Notes: generated from the letters alone by a model not told the origin. Counted from the stretch's first letter, positions 9,241-17,653 are shown. The stretch: DNA of 64,000 bases from Chitinophaga ginsengisoli (GCF_003014595.1 NZ_PYGK01000006.1:433157-497156), one strand, 5' to 3'. Made by a program: numbers and translations.

Positions 9241-10914
9241 TTATTTTTTCTTTTTGCTGATGAAGACTTCCAGTTCAGCGGCACTGAAGCTGCTCAGGTT
9301 ATGAGCTGCTGTTAATCTGCCTTTACGTGCGGCCAATGTACCGTAGTAAATATCATGGAATCCATCTGTACTATGTGCATCCGGATCGATGGATAGCAGG
9401 ACGTTTTTCTCCATGGCATAAGGTATCCATTCCCAGTCGATATCCAGCCTGCGTGGATGTGCATTGATCTCAATAACCACATTGTTGGCCGCGCATGCAT
9501 CAATGATCTGCAGGTGATTTACAGGATATCCGTTACGACTCAGGAGTAGTCGTCCGGTCATATGTCCGAGGATAGTAGTATATGGATTTTCGATAGCTTT
9601 CAGCAGCCGCGCCATTGCTTTCTCTTCACTCATCTTCAGATTGGAGTGAACGGATGCGATCACCAGGTCAAATGTTGCCAGTATCTCATCCGGATAATCC
9701 AGGTTACCATCGTTCAGAATATCAGCTTCAACACTTTTGAATATGCGGAAGGGCGCCAGTTGTTTATTCAGCTCATCTATCTCTGCATGTTGTGCCTGTA
9801 TTCTTTCTATACTAAGACCATTGGCATAAAATGCAGAGCGGGAGTGATCACTTATAACGAGGTATTCAAAGCCCTGTTCTTTTGCTTTCACAGCCATTTC
9901 CTGGAGGGTATGTTCACCATCGCTCCAGGTACTGTGACTATGGATGATGCCTTTAATATCTTTGTGTGTGATCAGCGCAGGTAGTTGTTTTTTGAGTGCC
10001 AGGTCAACGGTTTCTCCGCTATAACGCAGGCAGGGCTCAATATAATCCATACCGGCGAGGCGGAAGATCTCAGTTTCTGTCGTATTAGCCGGCGTGTTAT
10101 TCACATCATATACGGCATTGAAACGCTCCAGGAAGGAAGGAGATGCCGTGGTAGTGAATAATGTTTTGCCAAAGTTTTCCGCTGTCGCGGGATAGATCCG
10201 GATCTTAATATGTTGTTCATGTTGCCCTAACAGCGCATCTTCCAGAGCAGTCAGCTGATTCAACACCGGAACCTGTCCCAGTTTTTCCAGCAATACAGGA
10301 AGCGGGAGGGCGGCAACCAGCTCTATTTCATCGATGATATCATCAGTACGGCGGAACTGACCTGTTAAGGAGACAGCGGCAGGCGCCAGTAACTGTTGCA
10401 GGTCTTTTTCGAGCGACAATGCAAGCGCCTCTGCCTGGGCGTAGAGGTAGCGGCCCTGATTACTGAAGTAGAATTCTATGCTTTGTTTTACGGCATCCTG
10501 TGTTTTCTGACCAAATCCTTTAAGGAGGGTTAGGCGGTTTTCGTTACAGGCGTACAGTAATTCTCCCAGGGACTCAACTTCCAGTTCTTTCCAGATAGTA
10601 GCGATCTTTTTGGGTCCCAGGCCCTTTATTTTCAGCATTTCGAGTATGCCTGGAGGTGTTTTGAGCAGGTATGTTTCGAGCGCGGAGAACTTTCCGGTTG
10701 TCAGCATTTCCTGGATAGCTTTGCCGATGGAATCGCCGATGCCTTTTATTTTAGAGATCTCTTCCTGCGGGGTGACCTGTAGCTGTACGGGTAATTTTTC
10801 CACTGTAAAGGCGGCGCTGGAAAAGGATTTTGCTTTGAAGCTATTGTCTCCCTGGATATCCATTAGTTTGGATAGGAGGGAAAAGTTATCGGCGATGGCG
10901 TAGTTATCGAGCAT
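9241..10914 (-). CDS. PolX-like protein: HhH and PHP domains, degenerate polymerase active site
   Basis: 557 residues with the architecture of bacterial PolX. Helix-hairpin-helix elements lie at about 56-67 (IKGIGDSIGKAI), 96-104 and 131-142. A nucleotidyltransferase region follows at about 150-300, and a C-terminal PHP phosphoesterase domain begins at about 322. The PHP metal ligands look intact: HSHSTWSDG (325-333), SDHS (355-358), EADILNDG, SVHSN, NAHP and DPDAHS. In the polymerase palm the expected GSxRR...DxD motif reads GQFRR...DEIEL (185-198), and the third aspartate position reads IKIRI (236-240). The catalytic aspartates therefore appear replaced (Glu, Glu, Lys). I infer a DNA-binding PHP nuclease/phosphatase with little or no polymerase activity, perhaps in DNA repair. 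Confidence 0.85.
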   Translation of the reverse strand: MLDNYAIADNFSLLSKLMDIQGDNSFKAKSFSSAAFTVEKLPVQLQVTPQEEISKIKGIGDSIGKAIQEMLTTGKFSALETYLLKTPPGILEMLKIKGLGPKKIATIWKELEVESLGELLYACNENRLTLLKGFGQKTQDAVKQSIEFYFSNQGRYLYAQAEALALSLEKDLQQLLAPAAVSLTGQFRRTDDIIDEIELVAALPLPVLLEKLGQVPVLNQLTALEDALLGQHEQHIKIRIYPATAENFGKTLFTTTASPSFLERFNAVYDVNNTPANTTETEIFRLAGMDYIEPCLRYSGETVDLALKKQLPALITHKDIKGIIHSHSTWSDGEHTLQEMAVKAKEQGFEYLVISDHSRSAFYANGLSIERIQAQHAEIDELNKQLAPFRIFKSVEADILNDGNLDYPDEILATFDLVIASVHSNLKMSEEKAMARLLKAIENPYTTILGHMTGRLLLSRNGYPVNHLQIIDACAANNVVIEINAHPRRLDIDWEWIPYAMEKNVLLSIDPDAHSTDGFHDIYYGTLAARKGRLTAAHNLSSFSAAELEVFISKKKK

Positions 10915-11003
10915 AAATTGGATTGAATTGCGAATTTAATGGATCAAGTTGAAAACCTGGGGGAAAGGTTGCTGCATTTCAGCCCGGGACTGGCAGGTTG
11001 CGT

Positions 11004-11230
11004 GTTTGTAGCTGCGGGTGAAACAAGGGAATTGTGATATCGGTTTACAACAACGCATTTAACAAAACGTCAACGGCTTCGTCAGGTGCCGTTTGTTTGT
11101 AGCCGTAGGTGACAAACAAGGGAATTGTGATATCGGTTTACAACAACGCATTTAACAAAACGTCAATCGGCTCCGTCAGGTGCCGTTTGTTTGTAGCCCG
11201 GGGTTGCAAACCCCGGGAATGGAATCGTAC
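11004..11230. repeat. Tandem direct repeat of about 92 bp (two copies plus part of a third)
   Basis: Copy 1 runs 11004-11094, copy 2 11095-11188, and a partial third copy starts at 11189; each begins GTTTGTAGC. Copies 1 and 2 share a nearly identical core (GGGAATTGTGATATCGGTTT and onward). Each full copy contains a short inverted pair; in copy 1 it is AACGGC/GCCGTT at 11072-11077 and 11088-11093. The third copy diverges into the palindrome CCCGGG...CCCGGG (11197-11217). There is no coding signal. The whole stretch 10915-11278 between the PolX-like gene and the next terminator is otherwise gene-free. Confidence 0.8.
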
Positions 11231-11278
11231 GCCCGGAGGGCCAACCCTGGGAATTAATACCCCGGGTATATGTACAAA

Positions 11279-11316
11279 TAAAAAAAGATCCTGGTGATAA
11301 CCAGGACCTTTTATTT
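11279..11316 (-). terminator. Bidirectional intrinsic terminator
   Basis: TCCTGGT (11289-11295) and ACCAGGA (11300-11306) form the stem with loop GATA. An A run lies on the left and TTTTATTTT on the right, so it can act on both strands. It ends the minus-strand H1-like gene. Confidence 0.75.
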
Positions 11317-11337
11317 TCACAGTTTGTAAAGTCGATC

Positions 11338-11757
11338 TTACAACTCTGGAGCGATTGGAGCTGCCGGAGATTGTGGAGCGCTTGCTGGTTTGGAAGTTTT
11401 TTTCCTTGCAGCAGCTTTCTTTTTAGGAGCAGCTTTCTTAGCAGCAGCCTTTTTAGGAGCAGCTTTCTTAGCAGCAGCTTTCTTAGGAGCGGCTTTCTTA
11501 GCAGCAGCTTTCTTTTTAGGAGCAGCTTTCTTAGCAGCAGCCTTTTTAGGAGCGGCTTTCTTAGCAGCAGCCTTTTTAGGAGCAGCTTTCTTAGCAGCAG
11601 CTTTTTTAGGAGCAGCTTTCTTAGCAGCAGCCTTTTTCTTTGGAGCAGCTTTCTTAGCAGCGGCTTTTTTAGGAGCAGCTTTCTTAGCAGCAGCTTTTTT
11701 CTTAGGAGCAGCCTTTTTAGGAGCAGCTTTTTTAGCCGCTTTCTTAATTGTTGCCAT
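11338..11757 (-). CDS. Histone-H1-like lysine/alanine-rich DNA-binding protein
   Basis: 139 residues, of which about 100 are a near-perfect repeat of KKAAAKKAAPKK units, with a short start (MATIKKAAKK) and an Ala/Pro/Ser-rich acidic end (APIAPEL). Composition and repeat pattern are those of bacterial H1/HC1/HC2-like and AlgP-like proteins, which bind DNA through their basic tails. The DNA is repetitive in units of about 15 to 33 bp (11400-11745), so copy number may vary by slippage. The same DNA yields long open frames on the plus strand (FLAAAFLG-type strings), which are artefacts of the repeat. It lies 74 bases after rpmA and ends at a bidirectional terminator. Confidence 0.85.
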   Translation of the reverse strand: MATIKKAAKKAAPKKAAPKKKAAAKKAAPKKAAAKKAAPKKKAAAKKAAPKKAAAKKAAPKKAAAKKAAPKKAAAKKAAPKKKAAAKKAAPKKAAAKKAAPKKAAAKKAAPKKKAAARKKTSKPASAPQSPAAPIAPEL

Positions 11758-11831
11758 TGTTTTTTGAATTTTGGGTTAGTAATTAAAATTGGGTATTAAA
11801 AAAAAACTTTATGGCAAACACTGTTCCAGAC

Positions 11832-12104
11832 TTACGCCTGGGCAGTGGTGTCAAGTGACTTTACGGAAACGATGGTTCTGTTCTCACGTCCCTTTCTGAA
11901 TTCCACAACACCATCAGCTACAGCGAAAATGGTAAAATCTCTACCAATTCCTACATTCTGTCCAGGATGATAAACGGTACCGCGCTGGCGAACAATAATG
12001 TTACCAGATACGGCTGCCTGACCACCAAATATTTTTACTCCCAGCCTTTTGCTTTGGGAATCACGGCCGTTCTTAACGCTACCTTCACCTTTTTTATGTG
12101 CCAT
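11832..12104 (-). CDS. rpmA: 50S ribosomal protein L27
   Basis: 90 residues starting MAHKKGEGSVKNGRDSQSKR, with the family signature GGQAAVSGNIIVRQRGT. L27 sits near the peptidyl-transferase centre. Its N-terminus begins directly with the mature AHKK form and has no cleavable Firmicutes-type extension. It lies 36 bases after rplU in the conserved rplU-rpmA pair and is transcribed from the rplU promoter. Confidence 0.98.
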   Translation of the reverse strand: MAHKKGEGSVKNGRDSQSKRLGVKIFGGQAAVSGNIIVRQRGTVYHPGQNVGIGRDFTIFAVADGVVEFRKGRENRTIVSVKSLDTTAQA

Positions 12105-12140
12105 TTCTTATGTAAGGTTTAAAACTTTATCAAATAATAA

Positions 12141-12443
12141 TTAAGCAATCTCGTTGATCCGGATCTTCGTAAAGTGTGTACGGTGACCAACTTTCTTTCT
12201 GAAACCTTTTCTGCGTTTCATTTTGAAAGCAATTACCTTATCACCCTGAACGTGGCTCAGGATCTCTGCTTTAACCACTGATTTTACATCAGTACCAACG
12301 GTCAGCTGGCCGCCATTATCTATTAACAACACGTCAGAGAACTGCACTTTATCTCCAATATTTCCCTGCAACTGTTGTACAAAGATTTCTTGGTCTTTTT
12401 GTACTTTGAATTGCTGACCTGCGATTTTTACAACTGCAAACAT
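12141..12443 (-). CDS. rplU: 50S ribosomal protein L21
   Basis: 100 residues starting MFAVVKIAGQQFKVQKDQEI, with the conserved end KMKRRKGFRKKVGHRTHFTK that contacts 23S rRNA. It is the first gene of the rplU-rpmA operon and has a textbook Bacteroidota promoter upstream (12467-12497). Confidence 0.98.
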   Translation of the reverse strand: MFAVVKIAGQQFKVQKDQEIFVQQLQGNIGDKVQFSDVLLIDNGGQLTVGTDVKSVVKAEILSHVQGDKVIAFKMKRRKGFRKKVGHRTHFTKIRINEIA

Positions 12444-12466
12444 AGTTATCCAAAAATAATTTCCTG

Positions 12467-12497
12467 CAAAAGTAGGATTTGTTTTCTAATTGACAAA
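12467..12497 (-). promoter_or_regulatory. Promoter of rplU-rpmA
   Basis: On the minus strand TTTG (12494-12497), a 19-base spacer, then TACTTTTG (12467-12474) is a full match to TTTG-N19-TAnnTTTG. The start codon of rplU follows 23 bases later. Confidence 0.8.
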
Positions 12498-12696
12498 GTT
12501 TTCTCAGCTTTTTGCTATCAGACTGTAAACAGACTGATTCCGCTGAGAATTACAATTTATATTTTCAAAGATACATACTTTATTTTAATATAGTTGATTG
12601 TAATCGCTATATATACTGCTGTTTTCGCTGATAATAACCGCCAAAGAGAGGTTTACGATATACCTATAAATACCTGCTAACCCTTGCAATATGGGC

Positions 12697-12726
12697 TTTT
12701 ATAACAATTTTTATTTTATACATTTG
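12697..12726 (+). promoter_or_regulatory. Promoter of the GH3-family gene
   Basis: TACATTTG (12719-12726) matches the -7 box, with TTTT (12697-12700) as an imperfect -33 box 18 bases upstream. The ATG at 12755 follows 28 bases later. The interval 12444-12754 otherwise holds only this and the divergent rplU promoter. Confidence 0.55.
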
Positions 12727-12754
12727 TCCTTTCACTTATCCTAAAATAAAAGGC

Positions 12755-14248
12755 ATGAAGCTTAAATCACTGCTTGCCAAACCATTTGCTTCCATCGTAG
12801 CCAACAAGATCAGGAAGGAAATGCAACGGGCGGTAGAAGACCAGGAGGCTATTCTGGAGGAGTTGATAAAAACAGGCAGGAAGACCGAGTTTGGAAAAGA
12901 TCATCATTTTGACAATATCAGTAACTATAATGACTTCAAACAGGCAGTGCCTGTCAGGGATTATGAACAGTTCAAACCCTATATCAATAAGATAAAAGAC
13001 GGTAAACAGAATGTATTATGGAAAGGACAGCCCATTTACCTGGCTAAGACTTCCGGCACAACGAGTGGTGTAAAATACATTCCTATTACAAAAGACTCCG
13101 TATCCAATCATATGGACACCGCCCGTAATGCTTTGCTGATGTACATAGCGGAAACCGGGAAAACAGAGTTTGCCAGCGGAAAGCTCATTTTCCTATCCGG
13201 TTCTCCCGTTCTGGAAAGGGTGGGAGGCATTCCTTATGGTCGTCTGAGCGGTATTGTGAACCATCATGTACCCCGTTATCTGCGCACCAATCAGCTGCCT
13301 TCATATGAAACAAATTGTATAGAAGACTGGGAAACCAAGTTGGATAAGATTGTCGATGAAACCATCGATCAGGATATGACACTGATCAGCGGCATTCCAC
13401 CATGGATGCAGATGTACTTTGACAGGCTGATTGAAAGAAGCGGAAAGCCGGTAGGAGAGCTGTTTAAGAACCTGGACGTACTGGTATATGGTGGTGTAAA
13501 TTTCGAGCCTTATCGTGCAAAGCTGATGGCTTCTGTCGGTCGCCCGATCAATACAATTGAGACTTTTCCGGCATCCGAAGGCTTCTTTGCTTTCCAGGAT
13601 ACGCAGGAACATAAAGGACTATTGCTGAATACCAACTCCGGTATCTTCTATGAGTTTATTCCTGCCAATGAAATATTTGATGCGAATCCTACCCGTTTAT
13701 CCCTCAGAGATGTACAGGTAGGTGTGAACTATGCGCTGGTAGTAAGCACCAATGCGGGTTTGTGGGGATATAATATTGGCGATACAGTGAAATTTGTATC
13801 CACTAATCCTTACCGTTTGCTGGTAACAGGTCGTATCAAACACTTTATTTCCGCATTTGGAGAGCATGTGATCGGAGAGGAAGTAGAGTATAGTCTGATG
13901 AAGGCTGCAAAGGAGGAGAATTTGCATATCACTGAGTTTACCGTGGCCCCAATGGTAGCGCCACAGGACGGACTGCCTTATCACGAGTGGTTTGTGGAAT
14001 TTGAAAATCCACCTGCCGACCTGGCTGCTTTTTCGAAGAAAGTAGACGGATATATGCAGGAAAAGAATATTTATTATAATGATCTGTTGACAGGAAATAT
14101 CCTGCAACCCCTGAAGATCAGACCGGTGCGCAAACACGGGTTTATTGATTATATGAAGTCGGTGGGTAAACTTGGTGGACAGAATAAGGTACCCCGTTTA
14201 AGCAATGACAGATCGTTAGCAGATGAATTGAGCAAGTTCCTTCAATAA
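12755..14248 (+). CDS. GH3 family acyl-adenylate/amido-synthetase-like protein
   Basis: 497 residues, the length of bacterial GH3 proteins. The nucleotide-binding motif AKTSGTTSGVKYIPIT (about residues 105-120), the central YGGVNFEPY and the later ETFPASEGFFAFQD place it in the GH3 (auxin-responsive promoter) family within the ANL adenylate-forming superfamily. Plant members couple acyl acids to amino acids through an acyl-AMP. The bacterial role is not established and the substrate is unknown. It has its own promoter and is followed, after a structured 100-base gap, by dxr. Confidence 0.92.
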   Translation: MKLKSLLAKPFASIVANKIRKEMQRAVEDQEAILEELIKTGRKTEFGKDHHFDNISNYNDFKQAVPVRDYEQFKPYINKIKDGKQNVLWKGQPIYLAKTSGTTSGVKYIPITKDSVSNHMDTARNALLMYIAETGKTEFASGKLIFLSGSPVLERVGGIPYGRLSGIVNHHVPRYLRTNQLPSYETNCIEDWETKLDKIVDETIDQDMTLISGIPPWMQMYFDRLIERSGKPVGELFKNLDVLVYGGVNFEPYRAKLMASVGRPINTIETFPASEGFFAFQDTQEHKGLLLNTNSGIFYEFIPANEIFDANPTRLSLRDVQVGVNYALVVSTNAGLWGYNIGDTVKFVSTNPYRLLVTGRIKHFISAFGEHVIGEEVEYSLMKAAKEENLHITEFTVAPMVAPQDGLPYHEWFVEFENPPADLAAFSKKVDGYMQEKNIYYNDLLTGNILQPLKIRPVRKHGFIDYMKSVGKLGGQNKVPRLSNDRSLADELSKFLQ

Positions 14249-14263
14249 GAACTTTTTCATCAG

Positions 14264-14325
14264 GAATTAGTAATAAAGGATAAGAGGATAGTACTACTTC
14301 CTCTTAAATCCGACATTCCTAATTC
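14264..14325 (+). other. Nested inverted repeats between the GH3 gene and dxr
   Basis: An inner stem TAAGAGGA (14281-14288)/TCCTCTTA (14299-14306) sits inside an outer pair GAATTAG (14264-14270)/CTAATTC (14319-14325). No T run follows, so it is not a standard terminator. It may shape the dxr leader, whose start codon is 25 bases downstream. Confidence 0.35.
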
Positions 14326-14350
14326 TCTTATTTCCCTTATTATTGCATCA

Positions 14351-15517
14351 ATGAGTAAGAAGAACATAGCCATATTTGGCTCCACAGGATCTATTGGCAT
14401 CCAGGCATTGGAGGTGATTGAAGCACATCCTGACAAGTTCAGTGTGGAAGTATTGACCGGCGGAACGAACGCCGCACTTTTAATTGAACAGGCGCTGAAG
14501 TTTCGTCCGAATGCCGTTGTGATAGCTGATGAAACACAATATGAGAAGGTTAAAGAAGTATTATTCGATAAAGGAATAAAAGTATTCGCAGGCGCCAAAG
14601 CGATGGTGGAAGTGGCTGCCTGGAGTAATATAGATATGATGCTGGCCGCTGTGATGGGGTTTGCTGGTCTGGCGCCTACCCTGGCGGCTATTGAGCAGGG
14701 CACACCTATCGCCCTGGCCAACAAGGAAACCCTCGTAGTGGCCGGAGACATCGTAATGGCAGCCGCTGCTAGGAGAAATGTGCCGATAATCCCTGTAGAT
14801 TCCGAGCATTCTGCTATTTTCCAGTGTCTGCTGGGTGAGTCGCTCAGCAAAGTAGACAAGGTGATCCTGACCGCCTCCGGTGGACCTTTCCTGGGTAAGA
14901 AGCCGAACTTCCTTATCAATGTGAAGAAGGACCATGCGCTTCAGCACCCTAACTGGAGAATGGGCGCCAAGATCACGATCGACTGCGCTACCCTCATGAA
15001 TAAAGGCCTGGAGATGATTGAGGCTCGCTGGTTGTTCAATCTGCCGCCGGACAAGATTGAAGTGGTGATACATCCACAGTCTATTATCCACTCCATGGTA
15101 GAGTTCATCGACGGATCGGTGAAAGCACAGATGGGGGTGCCAGACATGAAATTACCTATACAACTGGCTTTAGGATTTCCGGAGAGATTAGCCAACGATT
15201 TTCCGAAGTTCTCTTTCAAGAACAATCCTACGCTGACATTCGAGCAGCCGGACACCAAGACTTTCCGCAACCTGGCCATTGCCATTGAGGCGATGCACAA
15301 AGGAGGAAATGCTGCCTGTGTAATGAATGCTGCCAATGAAGAAGTAGTAAATGCCTTCCTGAAGAACAGGATTGGTTTCCTGCAAATGACAGAGGTGATC
15401 GAAGAGATCCTGGTAAAGGTGCCATTCATTGAAAAGCCTACCTTGCATGACTACTATGAAAGCGACCAGGCTGCCAGAGAATATGCGAATTCTATGATCA
15501 ATGCGATTGTAATTTAA
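14351..15517 (+). CDS. dxr: 1-deoxy-D-xylulose-5-phosphate reductoisomerase
   Basis: 388 residues, normal for Dxr. The N-terminal NADPH loop is FGSTGSIG (about residues 9-16). The catalytic and metal-binding region PVDSEHSAIFQ (about 151-161) carries the conserved Asp and Glu. ILTASGGPF, the HPNWRMGAKITIDCATLMNK motif and EVVIHPQSIIHSMVEF are all present. The enzyme converts DXP to MEP, the committed step of the non-mevalonate isoprenoid pathway. rseP follows 95 bases later with its own candidate promoter; dxr-rseP proximity is common in bacteria. Confidence 0.97.
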   Translation: MSKKNIAIFGSTGSIGIQALEVIEAHPDKFSVEVLTGGTNAALLIEQALKFRPNAVVIADETQYEKVKEVLFDKGIKVFAGAKAMVEVAAWSNIDMMLAAVMGFAGLAPTLAAIEQGTPIALANKETLVVAGDIVMAAAARRNVPIIPVDSEHSAIFQCLLGESLSKVDKVILTASGGPFLGKKPNFLINVKKDHALQHPNWRMGAKITIDCATLMNKGLEMIEARWLFNLPPDKIEVVIHPQSIIHSMVEFIDGSVKAQMGVPDMKLPIQLALGFPERLANDFPKFSFKNNPTLTFEQPDTKTFRNLAIAIEAMHKGGNAACVMNAANEEVVNAFLKNRIGFLQMTEVIEEILVKVPFIEKPTLHDYYESDQAAREYANSMINAIVI

Positions 15518-15524
15518 TATTACA

Positions 15525-15559
15525 TTAACGCCGTACTGCAGTTGAACCGCCTATATTTG
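15525..15559 (+). promoter_or_regulatory. Candidate promoter of rseP
   Basis: TATATTTG (15552-15559) fits the -7 box, with TTAA (15525-15528) 23 bases upstream as a poor -33 box. The rseP start at 15613 is 53 bases downstream. Confidence 0.4.
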
Positions 15560-15612
15560 CCGGACTATCTATAGATTATTAACATTATATATTTACTGTC
15601 AGATTCATCTAC

Positions 15613-16947
15613 ATGACCACACAAGAAATATTGGTAAAGGCCGGGCAGTTAATACTGTCACTCTCAATACTGGTAGTATTACATGAGCTTGGGCACTTTA
15701 TCCCTGCCAAGCTTTTTAAAGCAAGGGTTGAAAAATTCTATCTGTTCTTTGATCCCTGGTTTTCCCTGTTTAAAAAGAAGAAAGGAGACACTGAATATGG
15801 TATAGGTTGGTTACCCCTCGGCGGATATGTGAAAATATCCGGTATGGTGGACGAAAGCATGGACCGCGAGCAGATGGCCAAACCACCTCAGCCCTGGGAG
15901 TTCCGCTCCAAACCAGCCTGGCAGCGTCTGATTATCATGATAGGTGGTGTCACTGTCAACCTGATCCTCGGTTTCCTGATATACGCCATGATGTTGTGGC
16001 ATTGGGGCGAAAGCTACCTGCCTACCAAGAACCTGACCTACGGTATCGCTGTAGACTCCCTGGCTGGAAGTATTGGTTTACGTGACGGTGATATGGTCCT
16101 GTCTGTTAACCATCAGCCTGTTGAGAACTTTAAAGCTATCCCTGCCGAGATTATCCTTCGCGAAGCTACCAGCATCCAGGTAGAACGTGCCGGCAAACCG
16201 TTAGATATTAAGATCCCTTCCGGTTTTATCCGTGAAATGATCAAAAAGAAAGGGACTTTGATGGAGGTACGTATTCCTTTCACTGTAGATAGCGTTCTCT
16301 CAAAATCAGCCGCTGAAAAAGCTGGTTTCCGGAAAGGGGATAAGACTTTGACTGTCAATGGTCAGCCTGCTTATTATTTCCATGAATTCAAAAAGGCTTT
16401 ACAGGCTTATAAGAATAAAACTGTTCCGGTTCAGGTATTACGTAACGGTGACACCCTTCAGTTATTCGCCAATGTACCGGAGACCGGTATGTTAGGAATG
16501 GCTCCGGCCAGCCCTGATAAGGACTTCAAACTGGCTACCCGCGAGTATACCTTTTTTGAGGCAATCCCCGCTGGTTTCTCCAAATGTATCAGCACACTGG
16601 TGAAATATGTGCAGCAGCTCCGACTGATCTTCGTATCTAAAGAAGTAAAAGCGAATGAGTCACTGGGAGGTTTTATCAGTATTGGTAACTTGTTCCCTGC
16701 TCATTGGGACTGGGTTGCTTTCTGGGAAATGACGGCTTTGCTGTCTATCATCCTGGCGTTTATGAATATCCTGCCTATTCCTGCTTTGGATGGTGGTCAC
16801 GTGCTGTTCCTGCTGTATGAGATCATTACCGGTCGTAAACCAAGTGAGAAGTTCCTGGAGTACGCGCAGATCGTGGGTATGATTATCCTGTTTGGTTTGC
16901 TGATATATGCGAACGGGCTGGATATATGGAGGAGTTTGTTTAAGTAG
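15613..16947 (+). CDS. rseP: RseP family site-2 zinc metalloprotease
   Basis: 444 residues. The zinc site HELGH is at residues 24-28 inside the first membrane helix, and the third ligand region NILPIPALDGGH is near residue 390, as in RseP/S2P intramembrane proteases. Two PDZ-like segments lie between (about 140-220 and 225-300, with AGFRKGDKTLTVNGQ), and four membrane segments are visible. RseP cleaves anti-sigma factors and leftover signal peptides inside the inner membrane. A strong terminator follows. Confidence 0.95.
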   Translation: MTTQEILVKAGQLILSLSILVVLHELGHFIPAKLFKARVEKFYLFFDPWFSLFKKKKGDTEYGIGWLPLGGYVKISGMVDESMDREQMAKPPQPWEFRSKPAWQRLIIMIGGVTVNLILGFLIYAMMLWHWGESYLPTKNLTYGIAVDSLAGSIGLRDGDMVLSVNHQPVENFKAIPAEIILREATSIQVERAGKPLDIKIPSGFIREMIKKKGTLMEVRIPFTVDSVLSKSAAEKAGFRKGDKTLTVNGQPAYYFHEFKKALQAYKNKTVPVQVLRNGDTLQLFANVPETGMLGMAPASPDKDFKLATREYTFFEAIPAGFSKCISTLVKYVQQLRLIFVSKEVKANESLGGFISIGNLFPAHWDWVAFWEMTALLSIILAFMNILPIPALDGGHVLFLLYEIITGRKPSEKFLEYAQIVGMIILFGLLIYANGLDIWRSLFK

Positions 16948-16970
16948 TAGATAATCAATGTCTATATTGG

Positions 16971-16998
16971 AAAAAGAGGCCTTGAAGCCTCTTTTTTT
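16971..16998 (+). terminator. Intrinsic terminator after rseP
   Basis: AAAAAGAGGC (16971-16980) and GCCTCTTTTT (16987-16996) pair around a 6-base loop, ending in a T run. The A-rich left side may allow bidirectional use. Confidence 0.85.
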
Positions 16999-17156
16999 AT
17001 GTGGTGAATTTGCTTCACGGCGTTATTGGCAAGGTTGTTAGTTTGCTGCTTGAATATTTCAGGTCCAACTGTGCGTTATGTATACGGCACATATAAAGCG
17101 TACTTGACCTACTTAATACAAATATCGGTCAATTCTCCTGCATTAGTCCTTACTGT

Positions 17157-17187
17157 GATGGAATTTCGTTAGAATGTTGTACCTTTG
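17157..17187 (+). promoter_or_regulatory. Promoter of ssrA
   Basis: TACCTTTG (17180-17187) is a perfect -7 box. The -33 position (17157-17160, GATG, 19 bases upstream) is weak. Transcription would begin about 10-13 bases before the mature tmRNA end at 17207. Confidence 0.55.
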
Positions 17188-17206
17188 TAAGCTGCGAAAG
17201 CAAACT

Positions 17207-17580
17207 GGGGTCGCCTGGTTTTGACAGCATAGATCTTTGAGAGTGTAAGCATGTCGTGCGTTGTATAATTAGCACGTAAATCTGAATATACAACCTTTAA
17301 TTGGCGAATCTAACTACGCCATGGCTGCCTAATCAGCGATTAGCGCACCCATTTTGGCCGCCGCAAGTTCCCGTCTGCTAGAACTGCCGCCGCCTAAATC
17401 AAAACCTTAGCGGAATAGGTACTCATGGTTTCTGTGAGTGAGTACTGAAACAACAACGGATAAGGACCAGGCTGGTTAGTTGCGCCCCTGGCATGGTTCC
17501 GACACACTAATGCGCAAATAAGCATGTAGAAAGCTTTCGGCGAATATGTTTGGACGCGGGTTCGATTCCCGCCGACTCCA
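17207..17580 (+). ncRNA. ssrA: Transfer-messenger RNA (tmRNA)
   Basis: The 5' end GGGGTCGCCTGGTTTTGACA and the 3' end CGCGGGTTCGATTCCCGCCG followed by ACTCCA form the alanyl tRNA-like acceptor and T arm: GGGGTCG pairs with CGACTCC, with one G-U. The internal reading frame from 17303 encodes GESNYAMAA and a TAA stop (17330-17332), ending in the hydrophobic degron AMAA. tmRNA with SmpB rescues stalled ribosomes and tags the nascent protein for proteolysis. The size, about 374 nt, is normal. The terminal CCA does not appear to be encoded (the sequence reads ACAG). A terminator follows at 17623. Confidence 0.95.
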
Positions 17581-17622
17581 CAGGCCAGATTTCGTATATC
17601 GAAGAACTGGGAAAAAATTGAG

Positions 17623-17653
17623 AAGGTCATCTTGAAAAAGATGACCTTTTTTT
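17623..17653 (+). terminator. Intrinsic terminator of ssrA
   Basis: AAGGTCATCTT (17623-17633) and AAGATGACCTT (17638-17648) form an 11-bp stem with a GAAA tetraloop and a T run. Confidence 0.88.

Noticed and set aside
11009..11230. CRISPR array
   Set aside because: The repeat units are about 92 bp, directly adjacent and without unique spacers, and no cas genes are present.
11371..11799. Long plus-strand open frames rich in Ala/Phe/Leu or Ser/Phe across the H1-like gene
   Set aside because: They are mirror products of the Lys/Ala repeat DNA; the minus-strand gene has the right start, end and terminator.
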